This document shows positions 1-6,435 of a stretch of DNA of 12,018 nucleotides, in pieces; position 1 is the stretch's first letter; the number at the start of each line of letters is the position of its first letter. A program made the position numbers and the translations under genes. Source of the stretch: Prevotella sp. UBA4376 (lineage in GTDB: Bacteria; Bacteroidota; Bacteroidia; Bacteroidales; Bacteroidaceae). The notes beneath the pieces are model-generated. The model saw nothing but the letters and a program-made list of their open reading frames with translations. It was not told the origin of the DNA and ran no database searches. The stretch is from positions 13,953 through 25,970 of the forward strand of contig DGRY01000092.1 in NCBI GenBank assembly GCA_002391185.1. The letters are read 5' to 3'.

Positions 1-1752
1 AAGATAGAAAAAGAAAAAGTACACACCACAAGCGACTATTTTGTTGCCTACGATGGTGTGGTGAAATATTTGCAGTCGGTAATGGAAAACGACGATTCAT
101 CCAATGGTAAGAAATGGGCTGACCAGTTCCTTGCCACAGTAGAATGTCCAGAATGCCACGGCCGGCGCCTTAACAAAGAAGCACTCTCCTATCGAATATG
201 GGACAAGAATATCTCTGATGTTGCATCTATGGACATTAACGACCTCTACGAATGGCTTTCTCATGTTGAAGAACACATGAATTCACAGCAGAAAGTTATT
301 GCCAAGGAGATTGTTAAGGAACTAAAAAAACGTGTGGAATTTCTGTTGCAGGTAGGCCTCGACTATCTTTCACTCAATCGTCAAAGTGCAACTCTTTCTG
401 GTGGTGAAAGTCAACGAATCCGCTTGGCAACACAAATTGGATCACAACTTGTTAATGTACTATACATTCTCGATGAGCCATCAATAGGCCTTCACCAACG
501 CGACAACGAGCGACTAATAAACTCCCTTAAAGAGCTGCGCGACCTTGGCAATACCGTTATTGTTGTGGAACACGATGAAGACATGATGCGAGCAGCCGAC
601 TGGATAATAGATATCGGTCCGAAAGCAGGACGAAAAGGTGGCGAAGTTGTCTTCATGGGCACGCCACAGGAGATGCTCGGCACACACACACTCACAGCTC
701 AGTACCTTAATGGCGAAACCGCCATAGAGATACCCAAAAAGCGCAGAAAAGGCAACGGAAAAAGCATCATTCTCCGAGGCTGCACAGGAAACAATCTCAA
801 GAATGTTGATGTCGAGTTCCCCCTTGGGCAACTCATTGTTGTCACCGGAGTTTCTGGCTCAGGAAAATCAACTCTGATTAATGAAACCCTTCAGCCCATA
901 CTCTCGCAGCATTTCTACCGCTCACTCAAAGCACCAATGCCATACAAAAGCATCGAAGGCATTGAAAACATTGATAAGATTGTAAACGTTGACCAGAGCC
1001 CTATTGGACGCACACCTCGTTCAAACCCAGCAACATATACTGGTGTGTTTAGCGATATCCGCTCCCTGTTTGTCAACCTACCAGAAGCCAAGATTCGTGG
1101 ATACAAGCCTGGCCGTTTCTCTTTCAATGTCAAAGGCGGACGCTGCGAAACATGTGGTGGCAATGGCTATAAAACCATAGTCATGAACTTCCTGCCTGAT
1201 GTGATGGTGCCATGTGAAGTATGTCATGGCAAACGCTACAATCGCGAAACACTCGAAGTACGCTTCAAGGGAAAATCAATAGCCGATGTTCTCGATATGA
1301 CCGTCAATATGGCTGTTGAATTTTTCGAAAATGTACCATCTATTCTGCCACGCATCAAAGCATTACAGGATGTTGGTTTGGGGTACATAAAACTTGGACA
1401 ATCGTCAACAACACTTTCTGGCGGAGAAAGTCAGCGTGTGAAACTTGCAACCGAACTTGCCAAGCGCGACACAGGGAAAACACTCTATATTCTTGACGAA
1501 CCCACAACAGGTCTTCACTTTGAAGATATCCGTGTGCTTATGGGTGTTCTACAAAAACTCGTTGACAAGGGAAATACTGTTATCATCATTGAGCACAACC
1601 TCGATGTAATTAAACTTGCCGACACAATCATCGACATAGGTCCTGAAGGCGGTCGTGGAGGCGGAAATGTGCTCATTGCAGCCACACCCGAGGAAGTAGC
1701 TAAGAGTAAAAAGGGATACACATATAAGTATCTTTCTTTGCACAATGCATAG
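1..1752 (+). CDS. uvrA: UvrA, excinuclease ABC subunit A (3' part; 5' end outside window)
   Basis: UvrA is the ATPase that recognises DNA damage and loads UvrB in nucleotide excision repair. The frame is open from base 1, so the GTG at 58 is internal; 583 residues are present out of roughly 940 in the family. Numbering from the window edge, a CPEC pair lies near residue 50. The first ABC signature LSGGESQR is near 132, followed by Walker [12 protein letters not shown] near 154. The second Walker [10 protein letters not shown] is near 284. A zinc module has Cys pairs at 382/385 and 405/408. The second LSGGESQR is near 472 and its Walker [12 protein letters not shown] near 495. All motifs are intact, so the gene looks functional. 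The missing part holds the first Walker A and the UvrB-binding domain, so the canonical copy cannot be strictly separated from a UvrA paralogue. The zinc module and spacing favour canonical UvrA. Confidence 0.97.
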   Translation, partial: KIEKEKVHTTSDYFVAYDGVVKYLQSVMENDDSSNGKKWADQFLATVECPECHGRRLNKEALSYRIWDKNISDVASMDINDLYEWLSHVEEHMNSQQKVIAKEIVKELKKRVEFLLQVGLDYLSLNRQSATLSGGESQRIRLATQIGSQLVNVLYILDEPSIGLHQRDNERLINSLKELRDLGNTVIVVEHDEDMMRAADWIIDIGPKAGRKGGEVVFMGTPQEMLGTHTLTAQYLNGETAIEIPKKRRKGNGKSIILRGCTGNNLKNVDVEFPLGQLIVVTGVSGSGKSTLINETLQPILSQHFYRSLKAPMPYKSIEGIENIDKIVNVDQSPIGRTPRSNPATYTGVFSDIRSLFVNLPEAKIRGYKPGRFSFNVKGGRCETCGGNGYKTIVMNFLPDVMVPCEVCHGKRYNRETLEVRFKGKSIADVLDMTVNMAVEFFENVPSILPRIKALQDVGLGYIKLGQSSTTLSGGESQRVKLATELAKRDTGKTLYILDEPTTGLHFEDIRVLMGVLQKLVDKGNTVIIIEHNLDVIKLADTIIDIGPEGGRGGGNVLIAATPEEVAKSKKGYTYKYLSLHNA

Positions 1753-1783
1753 CAGGCGCTTCGCTATTATCTCCTTCGTCTTA

Positions 1784-1813
1784 TGCTTGCACCGGCTTTG
1801 CCGACAGCAAGCA
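1784..1813. terminator. Stem-loop downstream of uvrA, possible terminator without T-tract
   Basis: Outer arms TGCTTGC (1784-1790) and GCAAGCA (1807-1813) pair perfectly. Inside them CGGC (1793-1796) pairs with GCCG (1800-1803) around a TTT loop, leaving small internal bulges. It lies 31 bp after the uvrA stop, a sensible place for a 3' hairpin, but no T-run follows on either strand. Intrinsic termination is therefore uncertain; it may only protect a 3' end. Confidence 0.4.
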
Positions 1814-1922
1814 CTCTGTCGATGACCTTCGGTTGAAGATTGAATATTATCATAAAGTTCAAAAAAACTCCTTCAAGGAAAGATGGCATCCGTTAATTAG
1901 TCGTTAATAAACTTCACAGCAA

Positions 1923-1992
1923 TAAACGGTAAACTATAAACAGTAAATAGTAATCATAAAGTTCAAAATTAAAACCTCAAAGTTCAAAGGTT
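1923..1992 (+). repeat. Degenerate heptad array (ten 7-bp units) abutting the next start codon
   Basis: From 1923 the sequence parses without gaps into ten 7-mers, mostly of the form T/A-AA-A-NNN: TAAACGG, TAAACTA, TAAACAG, TAAATAG, TAATCAT, AAAGTTC, AAAATTA, AAACCTC, AAAGTTC, AAAGGTT. It ends 5 bp before the ATG at 1998. Part of it (ATCATAAAGTTCAAAA, 1953-1968) is an exact direct repeat of 1849-1864. I see no TAnnTTTG promoter in 1753-1997, so this array occupies the space where a leader or promoter would be expected. Confidence 0.7.
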
Positions 1993-1997
1993 AATAA

Positions 1998-2774
1998 ATG
2001 ATAAAGAATTTATTATTTTCTCTGTTCCTCGCAATCGTCTTTCCTCTACTTTTAGAGGCACAGACACAACAACGCCCAGCTGTTATAGTATGCCCTGGCG
2101 GCAGCTATTGCTGGCTATCAAAGAAAACAGAAGGTTCAGAAGTTGCCTCTTGGCTACACTCTTTGGGCATGGATGCTTATGTATTACACTACCCCACAGC
2201 AGGTTGGGCAGGCTTTGCGTGGCACACACGATTTATTCTTCCAGGCAACCAATATCCCGACCAGCTTAATGCCTTTAGAAAACTATATCGCGAGCTACGC
2301 AAAAAAGGCTACAACAAAATTGGCGCAATGGGATTCTCGGCTGGCGGTCATCTTGTTCTTAATGCAGCCGAAGAAGATCTGCTTCCAGAAACACAAAATG
2401 ACAGCCTTTGGTTCTGTGCTCCAATATATCCTGTTGTCACTCTTCGTGAGAGCTGTGTCCATCACCGTTCACGCAGAGGACTTCTTGGCGAATACCGCTG
2501 GCGCAAACAACAATGGCGCGACTCGCTTTCCATGGAACTTCATGCCAACAGAGTCACATGTCCTGTGTTCATGATTAACTGTCAGGACGACCCAATTGTT
2601 GATTATCATAATTCACTACTGATGGACTCTGCACTTACAGCAAACTATAAGCCACATTTCTACAAACTCTTTCGTACAGGAGGTCATGGCTTTGGTACAG
2701 ATGCAAGCAAAACATCAAAAGAGGCAATAGAATGGAAAAAATTATTCTCTAACTGGATAAATAAGCTTTTATGA
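1998..2774 (+). CDS. Exported alpha/beta hydrolase (esterase-like)
   Basis: A 258-aa protein. Residues 1-21 form a signal peptide: Lys at position 3, a long Leu/Ile/Phe core, and a likely cut after EA at about 21. The mature part is an alpha/beta-hydrolase fold of the acetyl-esterase/BD-FAE type. PGG at 33-35 is the oxyanion-hole segment. GFSAGG places the nucleophile at Ser114. QDDPIVD gives the acid, probably Asp198, and GGHGFG gives His230. The triad is complete and the length is normal for a single-domain esterase. It probably acts in the periplasm or at the outer membrane on ester groups such as carbohydrate acetyl or feruloyl esters; the substrate is inferred from family resemblance only. 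The stop overlaps the start of the following acyltransferase gene (ATGA), so the two are probably translated together. No promoter is visible upstream; a heptad repeat array occupies the leader. Confidence 0.88.
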   Translation: MIKNLLFSLFLAIVFPLLLEAQTQQRPAVIVCPGGSYCWLSKKTEGSEVASWLHSLGMDAYVLHYPTAGWAGFAWHTRFILPGNQYPDQLNAFRKLYRELRKKGYNKIGAMGFSAGGHLVLNAAEEDLLPETQNDSLWFCAPIYPVVTLRESCVHHRSRRGLLGEYRWRKQQWRDSLSMELHANRVTCPVFMINCQDDPIVDYHNSLLMDSALTANYKPHFYKLFRTGGHGFGTDASKTSKEAIEWKKLFSNWINKLL

Positions 2775-3916
2775 TAGAAAACTTCGACGATATACGCCCC
2801 TATACTGATCAAGAAATACCTGCAGCAATGAAACGCATCACAGAATGTGATGCCTTCCCTCTTATTGCTTCATGGGTATTTCCAGACAGGGATATCAAAG
2901 AGGTGCGCGAGATGATGCTTAGTTTCCGCACCGTTCACGATTTCCAACTCGGAGTGATGATTCCTGTTAACCAACAGATCATCAATCGCACCATAACCAG
3001 CTTCACTTATAGTGGGTTCTCGCAACTTGTTCCTAACAAGCGCTATCTCTTTGTGAGTAACCATCGTGACATCATGCTCGATGCCTCTCTGCTACAATAT
3101 CTTCTTGTAAAACATGAACTTGACACAACAGAGATAACCTTTGGTGCCAATCTCATGAGCCCTGGACTGGTAACAGATATAGGAAAATCAAACAAGATGT
3201 TTAGAGTAGAACGAGGAGGTCGAATGCGTGATTTCTATATGTCATCACAGCACCTTAGCAACTACATCCGTCACACAATACAAAACAAGCGTCAAAGTGT
3301 CTGGATTGCTCAACGAAATGGTAGAACAAAAGACGGCAACGACCGTACAGATCAGGGAATTATCAAGATGTTCTGCATGAGTGAGCCGCATGACAAAATC
3401 AAAGCACTTGCCGACCTTCATATCATTCCTGTAAGCATAAGCTACGAGCGTGAAAGCTGCGACATACTTAAAGCTATAGAACTTTACGAGAGCCGATATC
3501 AGAAATATATCAAGAAACCAGGTGAAGATTTAAACTCTATCCTTACAGGTATTCTTGGACAGAAAGGACACGTAAACATAACCCTTTGCAAAGAGATAAC
3601 AGAATCAGATCTGCATGAGTATGATGCAAGTACAAGCAACGAATATCACAAGCAGATAGCTCAACTCATCGACAAACGAATAAACGAAGCCTATCAGCTG
3701 TCGTGTCTCAATTATATTGCTTACGACTTGCGATATGGTTGCACAACCTATAACGACAAATATACCGAGGAACAGCGCCAGCAGTTCATAAACTACATGA
3801 CGCGCCTCGACAACTACGATGTTGCCGAACCAGATGTACTTAAAGACATTTTCCTCAGCATATATTCAAACCCTGCTAAAAAAAGGTCCGGTGCTAAACT
3901 GCAAATCACCCAATAA
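2771..3916 (+). CDS. PlsC-like glycerol-phosphate/lipid acyltransferase
   Basis: A 381-aa protein resembling the Bacteroidota family labelled 1-acyl-sn-glycerol-3-phosphate acyltransferase, which transfers acyl chains to lipid precursors at the inner face of the cytoplasmic membrane. The acyltransferase core covers roughly residues 85-240. SNHRDIMLD holds the presumed catalytic His98 and an Asp at 104 (H-x5-D, with another Asp at 100). FRVERGG near 144-150 matches the substrate-binding block. WIAQRNGRTKDGNDRTDQG near 178-196 stands where PlsC enzymes have their EGTRS block. The C-terminal about 140 residues, outside the core, are mostly polar and of unknown role. No signal peptide and no strong transmembrane segment are evident. 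The start is fixed by the 4-bp overlap with the hydrolase stop. The acceptor lipid cannot be read from sequence. Confidence 0.85.
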   Translation: MIENFDDIRPYTDQEIPAAMKRITECDAFPLIASWVFPDRDIKEVREMMLSFRTVHDFQLGVMIPVNQQIINRTITSFTYSGFSQLVPNKRYLFVSNHRDIMLDASLLQYLLVKHELDTTEITFGANLMSPGLVTDIGKSNKMFRVERGGRMRDFYMSSQHLSNYIRHTIQNKRQSVWIAQRNGRTKDGNDRTDQGIIKMFCMSEPHDKIKALADLHIIPVSISYERESCDILKAIELYESRYQKYIKKPGEDLNSILTGILGQKGHVNITLCKEITESDLHEYDASTSNEYHKQIAQLIDKRINEAYQLSCLNYIAYDLRYGCTTYNDKYTEEQRQQFINYMTRLDNYDVAEPDVLKDIFLSIYSNPAKKRSGAKLQITQ

Positions 3917-3961
3917 ACATTACTGGTTATACCATAGAAGCAAGTAATAATATCTAACATG

Positions 3962-4205
3962 AATAAACCCACCTGTTTGCCTTATCAGTGGCAGCACCTC
4001 ATTGGTTATCCATGTTTAAACTCTCTTGCTTGTGGCAACTTCGAAGAAAGGATAAGCGAATAGAGTCCCGACTCGTTGATGATTACGACATTAGTTTTGT
4101 AGTTAGAACCAGTGCACTGAATCGGTGCAGTGGTTTTATCTTCATCATCAACATGATTTGCAATAGCATTTTTTGGTGCACAATAGCCCAAAGCCTTTGC
4201 CCCCC
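3962..4205 (-). pseudogene. Phage antirepressor (BRO-N domain) remnant, frameshifted and truncated
   Basis: Read leftwards from about 4205, the minus strand encodes AKALGYCAPKNAIANHVDDE, then DKTTAPIQ and INESGLYSLILSSKLPQA, ending in REFKH. These are the conserved blocks of the BRO-N domain found in phage antirepressors. At 4010-4013 one base has been lost from a His-Trp pair (CATGG instead of CATTGG). The original frame then hits a stop after one residue, while the shifted frame continues as WITNEVLPLIRQTGGFI, exactly the next conserved block of the family. Upstream of AKALGY the reading is disturbed at a run of six G (minus strand), and no start or earlier N-terminal residues can be followed. 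Downstream of GGFI the resemblance stops. What remains is about 80 codons of a domain usually near 100 residues in proteins of 200 or more. It is a dead relic of a prophage or integrated element. Assignment is from my knowledge of the family, not a search. Confidence 0.85.
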
Positions 4206-4236
4206 ACTTGCCCCTCTGGAAGTTTTACTGTCCTGA

Positions 4237-4252
4237 CCTCTCCGAAGAGAGG
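4237..4252 (-). other. Hairpin with C(UUCG)G tetraloop on the minus strand
   Basis: CCTCTC (4237-4242) pairs with GAGAGG (4247-4252). Read on the minus strand the loop is UUCG closed by C-G, an exceptionally stable tetraloop. A second small palindrome, GATTTT-G-AAAATC (4252-4264), adjoins it. No T-run follows, and no intact gene lies upstream on that strand, so the role is unknown. Confidence 0.5.
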
Positions 4253-4392
4253 ATTTTGAAAATCTTAATTTCTGTCATTGACTTAAAAATAAAAGAGTAA
4301 GGGGGTACCCACTTATGCACTTACCCACTTTGGACTTTGGACATTGGACATTTAGACATTTGGATTGGTTGTTTAGTCGTTTAGGTCTTCCC

Positions 4393-4440
4393 AATCTACT
4401 AATCCCCCAATCTCCTAATTTACTAATCTACCAAATCGTT
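4393..4440 (+). repeat. Degenerate octad array
   Basis: Six consecutive 8-mers beginning with AA: AATCTACT, AATCCCCC, AATCTCCT, AATTTACT, AATCTACC, AAATCGTT. The period is strictly 8 while the last bases of each unit vary. It sits inside the 25-bp inverted repeat and follows heptads at 4329-4349. No coding or promoter signal is seen in it. Confidence 0.65.
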
Positions 4441-4451
4441 ACTTAAATATT

Positions 4452-4493
4452 TTTATTATAATATATAATATAAATATTATATATTATAATAAA
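4452..4493. repeat. Perfect 20-bp AT-only palindrome with AA centre
   Basis: Bases 4452-4471 and 4474-4493 are perfect reverse complements separated by two A's, and all 42 bases are A or T. A transcript of either strand would form a 20-bp A-U hairpin with a minimal loop, and the DNA could extrude as a cruciform. It sits between convergent genes, so it may act as a transcription sink or a supercoiling relief point; neither is shown by the sequence. Confidence 0.8.
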
Positions 4494-4618
4494 GCATTTA
4501 TAATTTCAATTTTTCAGTTAGTATTGAAAAACACAGATGTCCAATGTCCAAAGTCCAAAGTTGATGAAACCAGGCGTGTGGATGGCTTGCATTTATTTGA
4601 AAAAAACATTGAAAATAT

Positions 4619-4662
4619 TTGCATAAACGAAATGTATTTCGTATCTATGCAACATAGTTGCA
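4619..4662. other. Two overlapping, mutually exclusive stem-loops
   Basis: Stem A is TTGCATA (4619-4625) with TATGCAA (4646-4652), continuing inward as ACGAAAT (4627-4633) with ATTTCGT (4636-4642) around a GT loop. Stem B is TGCAAC (4648-4653) with GTTGCA (4657-4662) around ATA. They share 4648-4652 and cannot form together. A further TGCAAC follows at about 4674. No gene is placed downstream to be controlled. Confidence 0.5.
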
Positions 4663-4705
4663 AGACAGATGAAATGCAACGAAATTTGCGGCCCTACTAA
4701 AGAAA

Positions 4706-4745
4706 AATTTTTTCTTAGTGCACGAGTAATTTTTTCTTAGTACAC
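4706..4745 (+). repeat. Two tandem copies of a 22-bp unit
   Basis: AATTTTTTCTTAGTGCAC at 4706-4723 recurs as AATTTTTTCTTAGTACAC at 4728-4745, one mismatch over 18 bases, period 22. The first copy together with the preceding CTAAAGAAAAA forms a near-palindrome. Nothing coding is nearby. Confidence 0.6.
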
Positions 4746-4899
4746 CCGCAGAAAAGCACGACAAAGGAAAAGGTTTTAAGGATGTGATAATTGTTTACAA
4801 CTTAAAAATTTTCATTTATCACCTCTCGCCGCTTTAGCGGACAGTAATAAAAAAATAAAGACATAGAATAAATACACATGATTCCTATGAAACAAAATT

Positions 4900-4942
4900 C
4901 CCCCTGACAGGATAATCTAACTATGAATATCTTCTCAGGGGG
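4900..4942 (-). terminator. Probable intrinsic terminator of the 4967-6301 gene
   Basis: CCCCCTGA (4900-4907) pairs perfectly with TCAGGGGG (4935-4942) around a 27-nt loop. On the minus strand the stem comes about 25 nt after the stop codon and is followed by AATTTTGTTTC, a fair T-rich tail. The G side is part of a run of ten G (4938-4947), so the stem can slide in register. The large loop makes this a moderate rather than strong terminator call. Confidence 0.6.
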
Positions 4943-4966
4943 GGGGGAAATAAGTTGTATATATGT

Positions 4967-6301
4967 TTAAAGCGATTCTAACGTTTCGGTAAATGCCTGA
5001 TGATACAAATGGAAAAGCAACAGGATTTCCTGACGGGTTTCTACAGGTTTATCCCATAATGACTCGATGCCCTGCTGGTGAGCCGCAATGCTCCTGGCAG
5101 AACGAAGAATCTTTCGTTTGTTGTTACGCTCACGAATCTTGTCTCCCTGGATATCATCCTGAGTCATGTAACTGAGCATACGAAGTTTCTTCATGAAACT
5201 TTCATAACGATTGAACAATAATGCCTGCTGCATCATCTTTTCGGGATTACTATCCAAATCTGACATATCGAGCATTCCTTCCATATTTTCGTGGCTCCAG
5301 TCTGCCTCGTTCAACCAATACCATTGGAAAAACATTTTCGTCTCAAGTGTGATAAGGTTGTTTGCCAAAGTTTCCTCGCCATCGGCATCAATATCAATAA
5401 ACTTTTCGAAGGCAAAACGAGCCAAAGCAACAGCATTACACTCGGGCATTCCCTCTACATCAAAGGTGTTGTCGGTGAGTGAAACCGTCTGTCGCATATT
5501 GCGGAACTTTATGAAAACTGTGCGTGCTCCCTGCATAAGCTGACGAAGACTACCTTCGGAAGGTATCTCGCCGACAACAGCCAGGTGATCGTGCTGATTA
5601 CGAACTGTGAGCAGTCCATCTTCGCGCCAGATACAGATATAGTTTAATCGATCATTATCAAGCACTATTGAAAAACGGTCTTTATCAGGAGTTCCAACAA
5701 AAGAATAGCTCCAGTTTTCTGCCTTTTTAGCATCAATATCCACATCATCACAAACACGAACTCCATTCTCGTCAAGAAGTTGGAAACCTGTGAATGGTAT
5801 CTGAATATGCAAAGAGAAAGGCTCACCATCATCTGGAGTTAGTATCATTTCTACAGTCTTACCATCCTCAAACTCGCTACGGTTTATCACGTAGAGGTCA
5901 TTATCTGATGAAATAGCCTTAGGAACATTTACATCACCATCAGGCCAATAAATATTAAATGTAAGCGTTTTATCGTCCTCGCTTTCAAGAGAGAGCAGCT
6001 CCTTTGCACCGAGATCAAGATAATATACTTCGACAGGTTCAACTTCCTCATCACCATCGCCAAGCACCTGCATGCGAATATGTCCAAGCATAGGATCGTC
6101 TTCCCAGTCATCCGCTGTACCATCAAGGGTGTTGAAAACGGCAAAGCTTAGGCGCGATTCAACACGTTCACCATTTGTACGACATAATATATATCGCACT
6201 TCCTTGGGCTCAAAAATAGGTTCTACTATGAATGGATTTTTACTTGTTACGGGGTATTCAATTTCTGTCCACGAAGTGGCATGAAGTTTGTTATCTGACA
6301 T
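4967..6301 (-). CDS. Acidic cytoplasmic protein of unknown function
   Basis: A 444-aa protein that I do not recognise. It has no signal peptide, no transmembrane segment, no nucleotide-binding loop and no clear catalytic motif. The first roughly 300 residues are strongly acidic and alternate in a way that suggests beta structure, with segments such as EDDKTLTFNIYWPDGDVN and DKDRFSIVLDNDRLNYICIW. The last roughly 130 residues look helical and include a basic stretch, DKIRERNNKRKILRSARS. Codon use looks like its neighbours. The ATG at 6301 is chosen because a good -7 box lies 22 bp upstream and leaves room for a short leader. It diverges from a metallochaperone GTPase gene across 134 bp, so shared control is possible, but that does not assign a function. 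It is probably a lineage-specific conserved protein. Confidence 0.85.
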   Translation of the reverse strand: MSDNKLHATSWTEIEYPVTSKNPFIVEPIFEPKEVRYILCRTNGERVESRLSFAVFNTLDGTADDWEDDPMLGHIRMQVLGDGDEEVEPVEVYYLDLGAKELLSLESEDDKTLTFNIYWPDGDVNVPKAISSDNDLYVINRSEFEDGKTVEMILTPDDGEPFSLHIQIPFTGFQLLDENGVRVCDDVDIDAKKAENWSYSFVGTPDKDRFSIVLDNDRLNYICIWREDGLLTVRNQHDHLAVVGEIPSEGSLRQLMQGARTVFIKFRNMRQTVSLTDNTFDVEGMPECNAVALARFAFEKFIDIDADGEETLANNLITLETKMFFQWYWLNEADWSHENMEGMLDMSDLDSNPEKMMQQALLFNRYESFMKKLRMLSYMTQDDIQGDKIRERNNKRKILRSARSIAAHQQGIESLWDKPVETRQEILLLFHLYHQAFTETLESL

Positions 6302-6323
6302 ATAATCTTTTAATTTGGGAGTG

Positions 6324-6355
6324 CAAAATTAATAAAAAAAAAGGGTAAAACGAAA
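6324..6355 (-). promoter_or_regulatory. Bacteroidota promoter for the acidic protein
   Basis: On the minus strand TAATTTTG (6331 to 6324) matches the TAnnTTTG -7 consensus exactly. TTTC (6355 to 6352, followed by G) lies 20 nt upstream in the -33 position. The predicted transcript starts near 6318, giving a leader of roughly 17 nt. Confidence 0.65.
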
Positions 6356-6369
6356 TTGTTTCGAAAATG

Positions 6370-6401
6370 TTTCGCAGTTTGGCACAATGTTTGTACCTTT
6401 A
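6370..6401 (+). promoter_or_regulatory. Bacteroidota promoter for the metallochaperone GTPase
   Basis: TTTC (6370-6373, followed by G) and TACCTTTA (6394-6401) are separated by exactly 20 nt. The -7 box deviates from TAnnTTTG only at the last base. The predicted start is near 6406, inside the palindrome at 6402-6419, about 30 nt before the ATG at 6436. A weaker than consensus -7 would suit a regulated gene. Confidence 0.55.
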
Positions 6402-6419
6402 CATTGTAATTGTACAATG
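6384..6419. promoter_or_regulatory. Candidate operator: three CATTGTA half-sites
   Basis: CATTGTAATTGTACAATG (6402-6419) is a perfect 7-bp inverted repeat with a 4-base centre. A third half-site in reverse orientation, ACAATGT (6384-6390), pairs with ACATTGT (6401-6407). The half-sites lie across the -7 box and predicted transcription start of the GTPase gene, where a repressor would block initiation. Because COG0523 GTPases are often controlled by zinc-responsive Fur-family repressors, Zur is one candidate regulator; the motif itself does not prove this. Confidence 0.5.
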
Positions 6420-6435
6420 ATTATATGTTATATTT

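Larger units (their letters stand above)
4327..4561. repeat. 25-bp perfect inverted repeat enclosing 185 bp
   Basis: The 25 bases at 4327-4351 are the exact reverse complement of 4537-4561. The left arm is itself periodic (TTTGGAC, TTTGGAC, ATTGGAC from 4329). Between the arms lie an octad array, a long AT palindrome (4452-4493) and a shorter TTTCAAT/ATTGAAA pair (4504-4510/4523-4529). I find no target-site duplication: flanks are GCACTTACCC on the left and TGATGAAACC on the right. No ORF lies inside. It could be a miniature non-autonomous element, or an inverted pair of short repeats of the kind scattered through Bacteroidota intergenic DNA. Confidence 0.75.
3917..4966. other. Repeat-rich 1-kb gap between convergent genes
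   Basis: No intact gene is supported here. In order it holds a decayed phage antirepressor fragment on the minus strand (3962-4205), a UUCG-type hairpin (4237-4252), the palindrome GGGTACCC (4303-4310), heptad and octad repeats, a 25-bp inverted repeat enclosing a long AT palindrome, nested stem-loops (4619-4662), a 22-bp tandem repeat (4706-4745), a small CCGC-TTTA-GCGG hairpin (4829-4840) and the terminator of the following minus-strand gene. Both flanking genes end here, so no promoter is required. A lone TAGTTTTG at 4092-4099 has no -33 partner at the right distance. Confidence 0.75.

Noticed and set aside
58..60. GTG at 58 as the start of the UvrA gene
   Set aside because: The same frame is open to base 1 and the upstream residues ([11 protein letters not shown]) continue the UvrA sequence, so the gene is cut by the window edge.
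1923..1992. Possible CRISPR-like array
   Set aside because: Units are 7 bp with no spacers, and no cas gene is present in the window.
4075..4152. Long hairpin GTTGATGAT / ATCATCAAC with inner AACCA-GTGCAC pairing, as a structured RNA
   Set aside because: Both arms are coding sequence of the decayed antirepressor (VDDEDK and IINESG), so the complementarity is most simply a coincidence of codons.
3988..4236. Plus-strand GTG-started ORF of 82 codons in the large gap
   Set aside because: Composition is not protein-like for this genome, there is no promoter, and it is antisense to the recognisable BRO-N relic, which explains the open frame.
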